Assembly: GCA_003566935.1 (NCBI GenBank)
Contig: PXBM01000230.1
Span: 1 to 5,511, forward strand
Direction: 5' to 3'
Source of the DNA: Syntrophomonadaceae bacterium
Lineage (GTDB): Bacteria > Bacillota > Dethiobacteria > DTU022
Length of the DNA: 5,511 nt
Both the position numbers and the translations under genes were made by a program. The notes under the pieces were generated by a model, which was not told the origin of the DNA, ran no database searches, and worked only from the letters and a program-made list of their open reading frames with translations. Shown in pieces: positions 1 to 5,511 of this stretch. The first letter of the stretch is position 1, and every line of letters begins with the position of its first letter.

Positions 1-2082
1 GGAAAAGGTGAAAGCAGGTTGCTGGCTGTTCTAATGGGCAGTACTGCGGCGATATCTGCTTTCGTTATCAATGTCGGGGTTGTCGCCATGTTTTTACCAG
101 CCACCCTGGATATTGCCCGGCGGACCGGGCGTCCGGCATCGAGGCTTCTAATGCCAATGGTTTTCGGTACTACCATCGGCGGGATGACTGTTTTGATTGG
201 AACTTCATCAAACCTGGTGGTTGTCGATTTTTTACGTGAAGCCGGGGTGAGACCGCCTGGCTTATTTGACTTTACAATCATAGGAGTTTCTATTCTAATT
301 GTAGCTATAATTTATATGCTAATCCTGGGACATCGCCTTCTTCCTGAAAGAAAGAGCCCTTCAGTTGATAATATTCAGCCCAACAAAGATTTCAGGCAGC
401 ACTACGAACTAAAAGAACGCATTGCTAAAATTACCATCCCGGAAAACAGCCCACTGGTCGGCAAAACCTTTAATGAAAGCCGTTTTGGCCGGGCGCTCGG
501 CCTCAATGTTTTAAGTGTAATCCGTGATGAAGGGGTTCGCCATATTCCCGGGCCGGACCTGCAATTGCAGGCCGGGGACAGCTTGCTGGTTCTCGGTAGG
601 CTTGACGCCATAGATCAGATTTCCGGAAAACCTGTGGTTATGCTTCCTGATGATTCTCCGGAGCCAACCTGTCTCACTTCAGAGCATATCGGCTTGGTTG
701 AGCTTAAGGTCAATGAAGAATCGATATTCAAGAATAAAACGCTGGTAGACCTGGATGCCAGGCAAAAATTGGGCGTAACCTTGCTGGCTTACAGGCGGGG
801 TGAAAAGGTTAAACGAACCAATTTAGGCGAAATAGTATTTGAGCCTGGTGATCACCTCTTATTAAGGGGGCCGGTTGAGTCCCTCAAGAAATTAGGCGAA
901 CATGAAGAGCTTATCTTTTTGCAGGACTGTGACGCGGCCGGTTACGATTTGGATGAAAGACTGCTATATGTAAGGATACCGGAAGGGTCATCGCTTGCAG
1001 GTACCTCAATCCGGGATATGGGACTGGCAAAAAGTTACGGGATATCGGTTCTTAATATTATCAGAAATGGTGAAGAATACTTTATGCCAGACCCAGCTAC
1101 AGCCTTGAAAGAAAATGACCTGCTCGTGGTCGAAGGACGCACAGGCGATATAGATGTCTTAATAGGACACCAGTCGCTGCTGGTTGAGCGCAATCCGGAT
1201 ATAGATTTGCGCCAGCTTGAAACAGATACACTTTCAGTGGTTGAAGTGATGCTCTCTCCACATACAACCCTGACCGGAAAAACTCTTCGCCAGCTTAATT
1301 TCCGCGAAAAATACGGAGTTTCGGTCCTGGCGATCTGGCGGGGAGATCGGGCCTACCGGACAAACCTGAATGATATAACCCTTGAATTCGGTGATGCCCT
1401 GTTGTGTTACGGAACCAGTGAGCGCTTTGAAATGCTCGGCAGGGAAAAAGATTTTGTTGTTTTAAACCTTGATTACCAGGAGAAATACTTGTATAAAAAA
1501 GCGCCGCTGGCCGGAATGATTATGCTGGGGGTTTTGGCCGTAACCCTGCTGAACCTGCTGCCGATTTATATAGCGGCAATTGCTGGCTCAGTGCTTATGA
1601 TTATATCTCGCTGCCTGACGGTTGAGGAAGCTTACCGGGCCATAGAATGGAAGGCGGTATTCCTGATAGCAGCCATGCTGCCCCTGGGGTTAGCTATGCA
1701 GAGCACCGGTGCGGCATCTATGATCGCCGGTATAGTGATCGATGCTGTCGGCTCACTTGGTCCTACGGCAATCCTGGCCGGGTTAATGATTATAACCCTT
1801 ATCCTTAACCAGTTTATCCCCAGCCCTGTTAATGCAGTGGTTATGGCACCCATCGCTATCGCTTCAGCTGTTAACCTGGGCATTTCACCCTATCCTTTTA
1901 TTATGGGAATAGTCTATTCCGTAGCCTCCAGCTTTATGACCCCTGTATCTCATCCGGTCAATGTCCTGATCATGAGCCCCGGTGGATATCGTTTTAGCGA
2001 TTATATGAAAAATGGGCTGCCCTTGACCCTGATTGTACTGGTGGTCAGCTTGCTGTTACTGCCGGTTTTATTCCCTTATTAG
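1..2082 (+). CDS. SLC13/DASS-family anion permease with four RCK_C domains (5' partial)
   Basis: This is the 3' part of a sodium/anion symporter-type membrane protein; 693 codons are visible and the frame is open at base 1, so the start lies upstream. Numbering from base 1, residues 7-36 are the end of the first membrane half, with the family-like stretch SAFVINVGVVAMFLP at 19-33. Residues 56-75 hold the binding-loop motif GTSSNL, and 92-111 form another membrane helix. Residues 144-488 are a soluble insert of four RCK_C (TrkA-C) domains. The second membrane half (about 503-692) contains TPVSHPVN and the family-typical GGYRFSDY near the end. Family members import sulfate, phosphate or dicarboxylates; the substrate cannot be read here. 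RCK_C domains usually bind small ligands, and c-di-AMP binding is known for some potassium transporters, so ligand gating is an inference. Relatives such as E. coli YfbS have, to my knowledge, two RCK_C domains. By comparison, roughly 100 residues are missing. Family assignment is firm; substrate is unknown. Confidence 0.93.
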   Translation, partial: GKGESRLLAVLMGSTAAISAFVINVGVVAMFLPATLDIARRTGRPASRLLMPMVFGTTIGGMTVLIGTSSNLVVVDFLREAGVRPPGLFDFTIIGVSILIVAIIYMLILGHRLLPERKSPSVDNIQPNKDFRQHYELKERIAKITIPENSPLVGKTFNESRFGRALGLNVLSVIRDEGVRHIPGPDLQLQAGDSLLVLGRLDAIDQISGKPVVMLPDDSPEPTCLTSEHIGLVELKVNEESIFKNKTLVDLDARQKLGVTLLAYRRGEKVKRTNLGEIVFEPGDHLLLRGPVESLKKLGEHEELIFLQDCDAAGYDLDERLLYVRIPEGSSLAGTSIRDMGLAKSYGISVLNIIRNGEEYFMPDPATALKENDLLVVEGRTGDIDVLIGHQSLLVERNPDIDLRQLETDTLSVVEVMLSPHTTLTGKTLRQLNFREKYGVSVLAIWRGDRAYRTNLNDITLEFGDALLCYGTSERFEMLGREKDFVVLNLDYQEKYLYKKAPLAGMIMLGVLAVTLLNLLPIYIAAIAGSVLMIISRCLTVEEAYRAIEWKAVFLIAAMLPLGLAMQSTGAASMIAGIVIDAVGSLGPTAILAGLMIITLILNQFIPSPVNAVVMAPIAIASAVNLGISPYPFIMGIVYSVASSFMTPVSHPVNVLIMSPGGYRFSDYMKNGLPLTLIVLVVSLLLLPVLFPY
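430..921 (+). repeat. RCK_C pair, unit 1 (domains A1 and B1) inside the permease gene
   Basis: This is the first copy of a two-domain RCK_C unit (visible residues 144-307). A1 begins ITIPENSPLVG, has VLSVIR in the middle and ends GDSLLVLGR. B1 carries KTLVDL, RTNL and PGDHLLLRG. It aligns without internal gaps, within each domain, to unit 2 at 970-1464: A1 to A2 at a 180-residue offset with about 21 identities in 62, and B1 to B2 at a 181-residue offset with about 29 identities in 75 (counted by eye). Similarity is at protein level only; the DNA has diverged, so the duplication is old. Confidence 0.82.
970..1464 (+). repeat. RCK_C pair, unit 2 (domains A2 and B2) inside the permease gene
   Basis: This is the second copy of the RCK_C pair (visible residues 324-488). 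A2 begins VRIPEGSSLAG, has VLNIIR and ends NDLLVVEGR. B2 carries KTLRQL, RTNL and FGDALLCYG. Each A copy is closer to the other A, and each B to the other B, than A is to B, which fits duplication of a pre-existing A-B pair rather than stepwise growth. A2 has ND where A1 has the usual GD turn, a small sign of divergence. Confidence 0.82.
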
Positions 2083-2129
2083 CCGGTAAAAAAATATTCA
2101 AAGGACAATTGAAAGTTACAGGTCTAATC

Positions 2130-2157
2130 TTTGCATAAAACGGCTAAAGGTTATAAA
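2130..2157 (+). promoter_or_regulatory. Weak sigma-A-like promoter candidate before the lipoprotein-tkt cluster
   Basis: TTTGCA (2130-2135, four of six matches to the -35 consensus) is followed after 16 bases by TATAAA (2152-2157, five of six matches to the -10 consensus). It lies in the only sizeable intergenic gap of the window and would put transcription start near 2164, upstream of the inverted repeat and of the lipoprotein ribosome binding site. The gap is AT-rich, so chance matches are expected. No convincing terminator follows the permease, so read-through into the downstream genes is also possible. Confidence 0.3.
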
Positions 2158-2180
2158 ATGAATACGATAAAGATATCAGA

Positions 2181-2208
2181 AAATCACTATCAGGTAATTA
2201 AGTGATTT
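2181..2208. repeat. Perfect 8-bp inverted repeat (operator or hairpin candidate)
   Basis: AAATCACT (2181-2188) and AGTGATTT (2201-2208) are exact reverse complements separated by 12 bases. The right arm ends two bases before the GGAG ribosome binding site at 2211-2214 of the acidic lipoprotein gene. As RNA it would be an AU-rich stem next to the ribosome binding site; as DNA it could be a dimeric regulator site of 28 bases. It has no U-run after it, so it is not an intrinsic terminator. Confidence 0.45.
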
Positions 2209-2224
2209 CGGGAGATGAATTGCT

Positions 2225-2932
2225 ATGAAACTGCTAACGTTTAAAAGGCAGGTGCTGGTTTCTTTTCTGATAATATTTCTTCTTACTATGCTGCTAATTA
2301 CTGCAGCGGGATGTGATCCTGAAACGGACGTGATTGGTGACATTGTGGATGAAGAGTTAAACGATCTTGATCCTGATGATGTGGAAGAAGCTGATCCTGA
2401 AGAGCCTGACCTATTGGAGCCGGAAGAGCCGACAGATGAAATAACAGGCACGCCTCCAACTTATTACTGGCCCTGGCTGAGCCATGCCATCTTGGATTTA
2501 TCCAGCGGCGAGGTTATCCCGGGTCCTGATATTATTATGTCAGATCCGGGTTTCATGGCAGAATTCACTGAAGATTACAGTTACGAAGGTCAGCTGTTCT
2601 GGGTTGTTGAGGACTCAAATGTTTTTGCCCTAGGATGGGTGCACCTCTCTTTCAGTGTTGATTTTTTTGATGATAGTGATGTTGCCAGGGAGCTTAATTT
2701 TGAATTCAGAATTGAGGATATTGAACCGACAGAAGATGCAGAAGATGCTGAGCCTGTAGAAGAAGCGGGGCTTCAGGAACATCAGGTTGACTACTTGAAA
2801 ATTGTTGACGGATTTGCAGTTGAAATAAATAGCGTAACCTTTGGCAGGGGTCAGGAAAGCAGCATTAGCGCTGAAGCGGTCGATTTTGTGGCCCTTGAAA
2901 TAATAATGTATGTAGAAGCTAATAATGAATAA
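2225..2932 (+). CDS. Highly acidic lipoprotein of unknown function
   Basis: This is a 235-residue predicted lipoprotein. The ATG has GGAG ten bases upstream. Residues 1-29 form a type-II signal peptide: a basic start (K2, K7, R8), a hydrophobic core at about 10-25, and the lipobox ITAAGC with the lipidated cysteine at C30. Residues 31-72 are a linker dominated by Asp, Glu and Pro (about 22 acidic residues in 42, no Lys or Arg). The rest, from the aromatic YYWPWLSH patch to the C-terminus, looks like a small globular domain with alternating hydrophobic strands, interrupted by a second acidic stretch (PTEDAEDAEPVEEAG) near residues 165-180. The mature protein has about 58 acidic residues and only four Lys/Arg. 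I do not recognise the domain. The stop overlaps the ribosome binding site of the transketolase gene, so the two are probably co-transcribed. The protein should sit on the outer face of the membrane; metal or cation binding is possible but unproven. Confidence 0.85.
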   Translation: MKLLTFKRQVLVSFLIIFLLTMLLITAAGCDPETDVIGDIVDEELNDLDPDDVEEADPEEPDLLEPEEPTDEITGTPPTYYWPWLSHAILDLSSGEVIPGPDIIMSDPGFMAEFTEDYSYEGQLFWVVEDSNVFALGWVHLSFSVDFFDDSDVARELNFEFRIEDIEPTEDAEDAEPVEEAGLQEHQVDYLKIVDGFAVEINSVTFGRGQESSISAEAVDFVALEIIMYVEANNE

Positions 2933-2936
2933 GGAG
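2931..2936 (+). promoter_or_regulatory. Ribosome binding site that sets the TTG start of tkt
   Basis: AAGGAG at 2931-2936 overlaps the last two bases of the TAA stop (2930-2932) of the acidic lipoprotein gene. The TTG at 2947 follows after ten bases and is the only common in-frame start close to this site; the upstream in-frame CTG at 2941 is too near. The overlap of stop and ribosome binding site suggests translational coupling of the lipoprotein and transketolase. Confidence 0.75.
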
Positions 2937-2946
2937 TTGTCTGAAG

Positions 2947-4929
2947 TTGAGTGCGATTGAAGAACAGTCTATTAACACTATCCGTTTTCTGGCAGTAGAT
3001 GCTGTAGAAAAAGCAAGTTCTGGTCACCCGGGCTTGCCCATGGGTGGAGCGGCGATGGCTTACGCTCTCTGGAGACATTTTTTAAAGCATGATCCTTCCA
3101 CGCCCGACTGGCCGGATCGCGACAGGTTCGTTTTATCGGCCGGCCATGGTTCCATGCTTCTATATTCCCTGCTTCATCTTTTTGGCTATGACCTTTCAAT
3201 GGAAGAGATTAAAAATTTTCGACAGTGGGGCAGCAAAACTGCCGGGCATCCTGAGTACCGCCATGCCCCGGGTGTTGAAACTACTACCGGTCCCCTGGGC
3301 CAGGGCTTTGGCAATGCAGTCGGTATGGCCATTGCCGAAAGGCGCCTGGCAGCCGAATTCAACCGGGAAGGTTATCCCCTGGTCGACCACTATACATATG
3401 TCTATGCTGGTGATGGCTGCATGATGGAAGGGATAACTTCAGAAGCCGCCTCCCTGGCCGGACATTTGAAACTGGGCAGGCTGATCTGTTTATATGATGA
3501 CAATGACATTACTATTGACGGCAGAACTGATATTGCCTTTACCGAAGATACAGGCAAAAGGTTTGAAGCTTACGGCTGGCAGGTAATGAAAGTAGAAGAG
3601 GGCAATCGGATTGAGCTGATCAGTGAAGCTATAACGGAAGCGAAAGAAGAGGAAAACCGGCCCACTTTAATCATGGTAAAAACAAAAATTGGTTACGGTT
3701 CTCCCAACAAGCAGGGCACTGCCGATGCACACGGTGCACCCCTTGGCGAAGAAGAAGTTATAAAGACGAAAAGGCAGCTGGGCTGGCCTGAAGATAAAGA
3801 GTTTTATGTTCCCGATTCGGTAAGTGCGCACTTTGCCCGGCTAAAAGAAAAAAGCATGGCTCAAAAAGAAGAGTGGGATGTTTTGTTTAAGGATTATCGC
3901 CGAGAGTACCCCGAGATGGCTGAACAGTGGGACAGATGGTTTAGTGGTCAGATTCCCGATCAACTGGCGGAAGATCCGCGTCTTCTGCAATTTGAAGATA
4001 AGCCCCTGGCTACCAGGGCAGCATCGGGCCAGGTTATGCAGGTATTGGCTGAGTATTTGCCCAATATGATTGGCGGATCGGCGGACTTAAATGCTTCAAC
4101 GAAAACCCGACTGAAAGCTTTTGGTGATTTTCAGGCCGACAACCGCTCAGGCAGCAATATCCACTTTGGTGTTCGGGAGCATGCCATGGGAGCTGTTCTT
4201 TCAGGGCTTTGCCTGCACGGCGGCCTGCGGCCCTTTGGTTCGACTTTCCTAGTTTTCTTTGATTACATGAAACCTGCTGTCAGGCTTGCGGCAATGATGC
4301 AGATGCCGGTAACATATGTTTATACCCATGATAGTGTTGCTGTTGGAGAAGATGGCCCAACTCACCAGCCTATTGAACATCTTTCCAACCTGCGCTCCAT
4401 TCCCCACCTGCATGTTTTAAGGCCGGCGGACGGGATCGAAACAGCTGCCGCCTGGCTGCATATTCTTCAGCGCCGCTGCGGTCCTTCAGCGCTGATTCTT
4501 TCCAGGCAGAAGCTTCCCCAGCTGCCGAACAGTGGTAAGGGTGCCCTTAAAGGTGGCTATGTAATCAGTCATGAAGATGGTGACAAGCCAGAGTTGATTA
4601 TCATCGCCAGCGGCTCAGAAGTTGCCCCGGCCATAGAAGCTCAGAATAAGTTGCAACAGGAAGGCCGGTCAGTCAGGGTTGTCAGCATGATTTGCCGTGA
4701 ACTGTTCCAGGCCCAGGAGGAAAGTTACCGGGAAGAAGTTCTCCCGGCAGCAGTAAAAAAAAGGCTGGTAGTTGAAGCTGCCGTGCCAATGGGTTGGGAG
4801 GATATTGCCGGCCCGGAAGGGTCGGTAATAGGACTTGATGATTTTGGCGCCTCGGCTCCCGGAGATGTAGTCTTGGAAAAACGGGGTATTTGTGCGGAAA
4901 ATATTTATAAACAGGCGCTGGAGTTGTAA
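2947..4929 (+). CDS. tkt: Transketolase, full length
   Basis: Thiamine diphosphate- and Mg-dependent cytoplasmic enzyme of the non-oxidative pentose phosphate pathway; it moves two-carbon ketol units between xylulose 5-phosphate and ribose 5-phosphate or erythrose 4-phosphate. The 660 residues match the E. coli enzyme nearly end to end. The N-terminal cofactor domain has SGHPG (H27), GHGSM (H67), GHPE (H101), GDGCMMEG (D156) with N186 as metal ligands, and H262 in HGAPLG. The middle domain has R357, S384, E411 in VREH (the glutamate that activates the cofactor), HDS (H461), EDGPTHQP (D469, H473) and R520. The C-terminal domain begins with IIIASGSE. All catalytic and phosphate-binding residues I could check are present, so it should be active. 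The TTG start gives an N-terminus that aligns with known enzymes. Many Clostridia carry transketolase split into two genes; this one is fused. It lies 14 bases after one lipoprotein gene and 22 bases before another, so operon membership is likely. Confidence 0.97.
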   Translation: MSAIEEQSINTIRFLAVDAVEKASSGHPGLPMGGAAMAYALWRHFLKHDPSTPDWPDRDRFVLSAGHGSMLLYSLLHLFGYDLSMEEIKNFRQWGSKTAGHPEYRHAPGVETTTGPLGQGFGNAVGMAIAERRLAAEFNREGYPLVDHYTYVYAGDGCMMEGITSEAASLAGHLKLGRLICLYDDNDITIDGRTDIAFTEDTGKRFEAYGWQVMKVEEGNRIELISEAITEAKEEENRPTLIMVKTKIGYGSPNKQGTADAHGAPLGEEEVIKTKRQLGWPEDKEFYVPDSVSAHFARLKEKSMAQKEEWDVLFKDYRREYPEMAEQWDRWFSGQIPDQLAEDPRLLQFEDKPLATRAASGQVMQVLAEYLPNMIGGSADLNASTKTRLKAFGDFQADNRSGSNIHFGVREHAMGAVLSGLCLHGGLRPFGSTFLVFFDYMKPAVRLAAMMQMPVTYVYTHDSVAVGEDGPTHQPIEHLSNLRSIPHLHVLRPADGIETAAAWLHILQRRCGPSALILSRQKLPQLPNSGKGALKGGYVISHEDGDKPELIIIASGSEVAPAIEAQNKLQQEGRSVRVVSMICRELFQAQEESYREEVLPAAVKKRLVVEAAVPMGWEDIAGPEGSVIGLDDFGASAPGDVVLEKRGICAENIYKQALEL

Positions 4930-4936
4930 AAGCGTC

Positions 4937-4942
4937 GGGAGG
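4937..4942 (+). promoter_or_regulatory. Ribosome binding site pointing to an ATT start
   Basis: GGGAGG at 4937-4942 is the best ribosome binding site in the tkt-to-peptidase junction, eight bases after the tkt stop. At normal spacing (nine bases) the in-frame codon is ATT at 4952. No in-frame ATG, GTG or TTG lies within usable distance: the next are TTG 4988 and ATG 4991, both more than 44 bases downstream. This site is the main reason for choosing the rare start. Confidence 0.6.
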
Positions 4943-4951
4943 TTATACTCG

Positions 4952-5511
4952 ATTAATATTTACATAAATAAAGGTTTAATATATTTTTTGATGCTTATTT
5001 TCCTTGTAGGTGTAGCGGCAGGCTGTGCGGTTATGCAGGATGAAGAACCTGAAGAACAGGTCATTGACGATCCCTTTGAAGAGCAGGAAGAAGAGCCTGA
5101 AGATCTACAGGAGCTGCCCTCTCCCTGCGAAGCAGAGGACGCTGCTGATGAGCGGGAAGAAACTGAACCTGAACCCGTTGAACAAAATGATGGAGAAGAA
5201 GGTGTCTTGGATGAACAGTATGAATCAGGCGATTATAAAGTAATTGCCAATGGTGATTACCTCCTGGCCCTGGTGACCAAGGAAACCACTTTGAAAAGCA
5301 GCTACAGCCCTGGCGACCTCAGGCAGATTCCTTCACATATGAACCCCTCTTATGAAATGTACCTGCGCAGCGAGGCCTTAGAACACCTGGAGAAGCTTTA
5401 TCAGGCGGCAGCGGAAGATGGGATTACCCTGGGCATTCGCTCTGCCTACCGCAGTTACAGCACCCAGAAGGGGCTGTTCAGTGACTATGTCAGCCGCCAC
5501 GGTGAGGAAGA
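4952..5511 (+). CDS. Acidic lipoprotein with VanY-type D-Ala-D-Ala carboxypeptidase domain (3' partial)
   Basis: The frame stays open to the window edge (186 codons plus two bases). From the proposed ATT start at 4952, residues 1-24 form a lipoprotein signal peptide: a short n-region with K7, a core of LIYFLMLIFLVGV, and lipobox VAAGC with the lipidated cysteine at C25. Residues 26-95 are a Glu/Asp/Pro-rich linker (about 32 acidic residues in 70, one Arg, an extra C59). From about residue 103 it matches the VanY/DacB-like peptidase family: LVTKETTL, SYSPGDL, MYLRSEA, then AAAEDG and SAYRSYSTQ. This family removes the terminal D-Ala from peptidoglycan stem peptides outside the membrane using zinc. 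The zinc ligands (SxHxxGxAxD and a later His) lie beyond the window, so activity cannot be judged. Alternative starts are GTG 4892, overlapping tkt with only a weak GGGG upstream and giving a very long n-region, or TTG 4988/ATG 4991, leaving about 12 residues without positive charge before the cysteine. The domain call is firm; the start is uncertain. Confidence 0.85.
   Translation, partial: MNIYINKGLIYFLMLIFLVGVAAGCAVMQDEEPEEQVIDDPFEEQEEEPEDLQELPSPCEAEDAADEREETEPEPVEQNDGEEGVLDEQYESGDYKVIANGDYLLALVTKETTLKSSYSPGDLRQIPSHMNPSYEMYLRSEALEHLEKLYQAAAEDGITLGIRSAYRSYSTQKGLFSDYVSRHGEE

Noticed and set aside
402..611. Antisense and alternative-frame ORFs inside the permease and transketolase genes (for example 402-611, 1632-1883, 3089-3424, 3878-4069)
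   Set aside because: All lie wholly or mostly within strongly supported coding sequence of another frame, and none has a recognisable product.
2081..2145. AGCCG (2081-2085) and CGGCT (2141-2145) complementary arms after the permease stop, considered as a terminator
   Set aside because: Only five pairs across a 55-base loop and no T-run; this is expected by chance.
2176..2451. Antisense ORF rich in serine opposite the acidic lipoprotein
   Set aside because: Its Ser/Gly-rich sequence is what the complement of GAT/GAA/CCT repeats produces; no ribosome binding site or recognisable domain supports it.
4914..4936. Six-pair stem (GGCGCT with AGCGTC, one G-U pair) spanning the tkt stop, considered as a terminator
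   Set aside because: The stem is short, has an 11-base loop and is not followed by a T-run; the next bases are the GGGAGG ribosome binding site of the downstream gene.
4924..4949. Promoter candidate TTGTAA with TATACT for the VanY-like gene
   Set aside because: The spacing is only 14 bases, and transcription would start at or after the favoured ATT start. It would matter only if translation began at TTG 4988 or ATG 4991.
5025..5243. 72-codon + strand ORF in another frame
   Set aside because: It overlaps the Glu/Pro-rich linker of the VanY-like lipoprotein; its Lys/Leu-rich product is the frame-shifted reading of repeated GAA/GAG/CCT codons, and the real frame continues into a recognisable peptidase domain.

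Overview
The window reads as a compact bacterial chromosome segment with every gene on the + strand. I infer an anaerobic, Gram-positive-type bacterium related to the Clostridia, possibly from an alkaline or saline setting. The grounds are purine-rich AGGAG/GGGAGG ribosome binding sites, a TTG start, two type-II (lipoprotein) signal peptides, a VanY-type peptidase and very acidic exported proteins. This placement is an inference from style, because nothing in the window fixes the taxon. No mobile element, CRISPR array, tRNA or rRNA is visible.

Region by region: (1) Bases 1-2082 hold the 3' part of an SLC13/DASS-type transporter whose N-terminus lies before the window. Between its two membrane halves sits a cytoplasmic insert of four RCK_C (TrkA-C) domains arranged A-B-A-B, which looks like a tandem duplication with a period of about 180 residues. 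(2) Bases 2083-2224 are a 142-base AT-rich gap with a weak promoter candidate and a perfect 8-bp inverted repeat just before the next ribosome binding site. (3) Bases 2225-2932 encode an extremely acidic lipoprotein of unknown function. (4) Fourteen bases later a full-length transketolase begins with TTG (2947-4929). (5) Twenty-two bases after it begins a second acidic lipoprotein (4952 to the window end), whose C-terminal part is a VanY-type D-Ala-D-Ala carboxypeptidase cut off by the window edge. Its best ribosome binding site points to an ATT start codon.

Genes 3-5 are packed like one operon: acidic lipoprotein, transketolase, acidic lipoprotein with a peptidase domain. Transketolase supplies pentose and tetrose phosphates in the cytoplasm, while the two flanking proteins should be lipid-anchored outside the membrane, one of them acting on peptidoglycan stem peptides. 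No direct mechanistic link between them is evident. The most unusual points are the four-RCK_C transporter, the pair of acidic lipoproteins around tkt, and the likely non-canonical start of the VanY-like gene.
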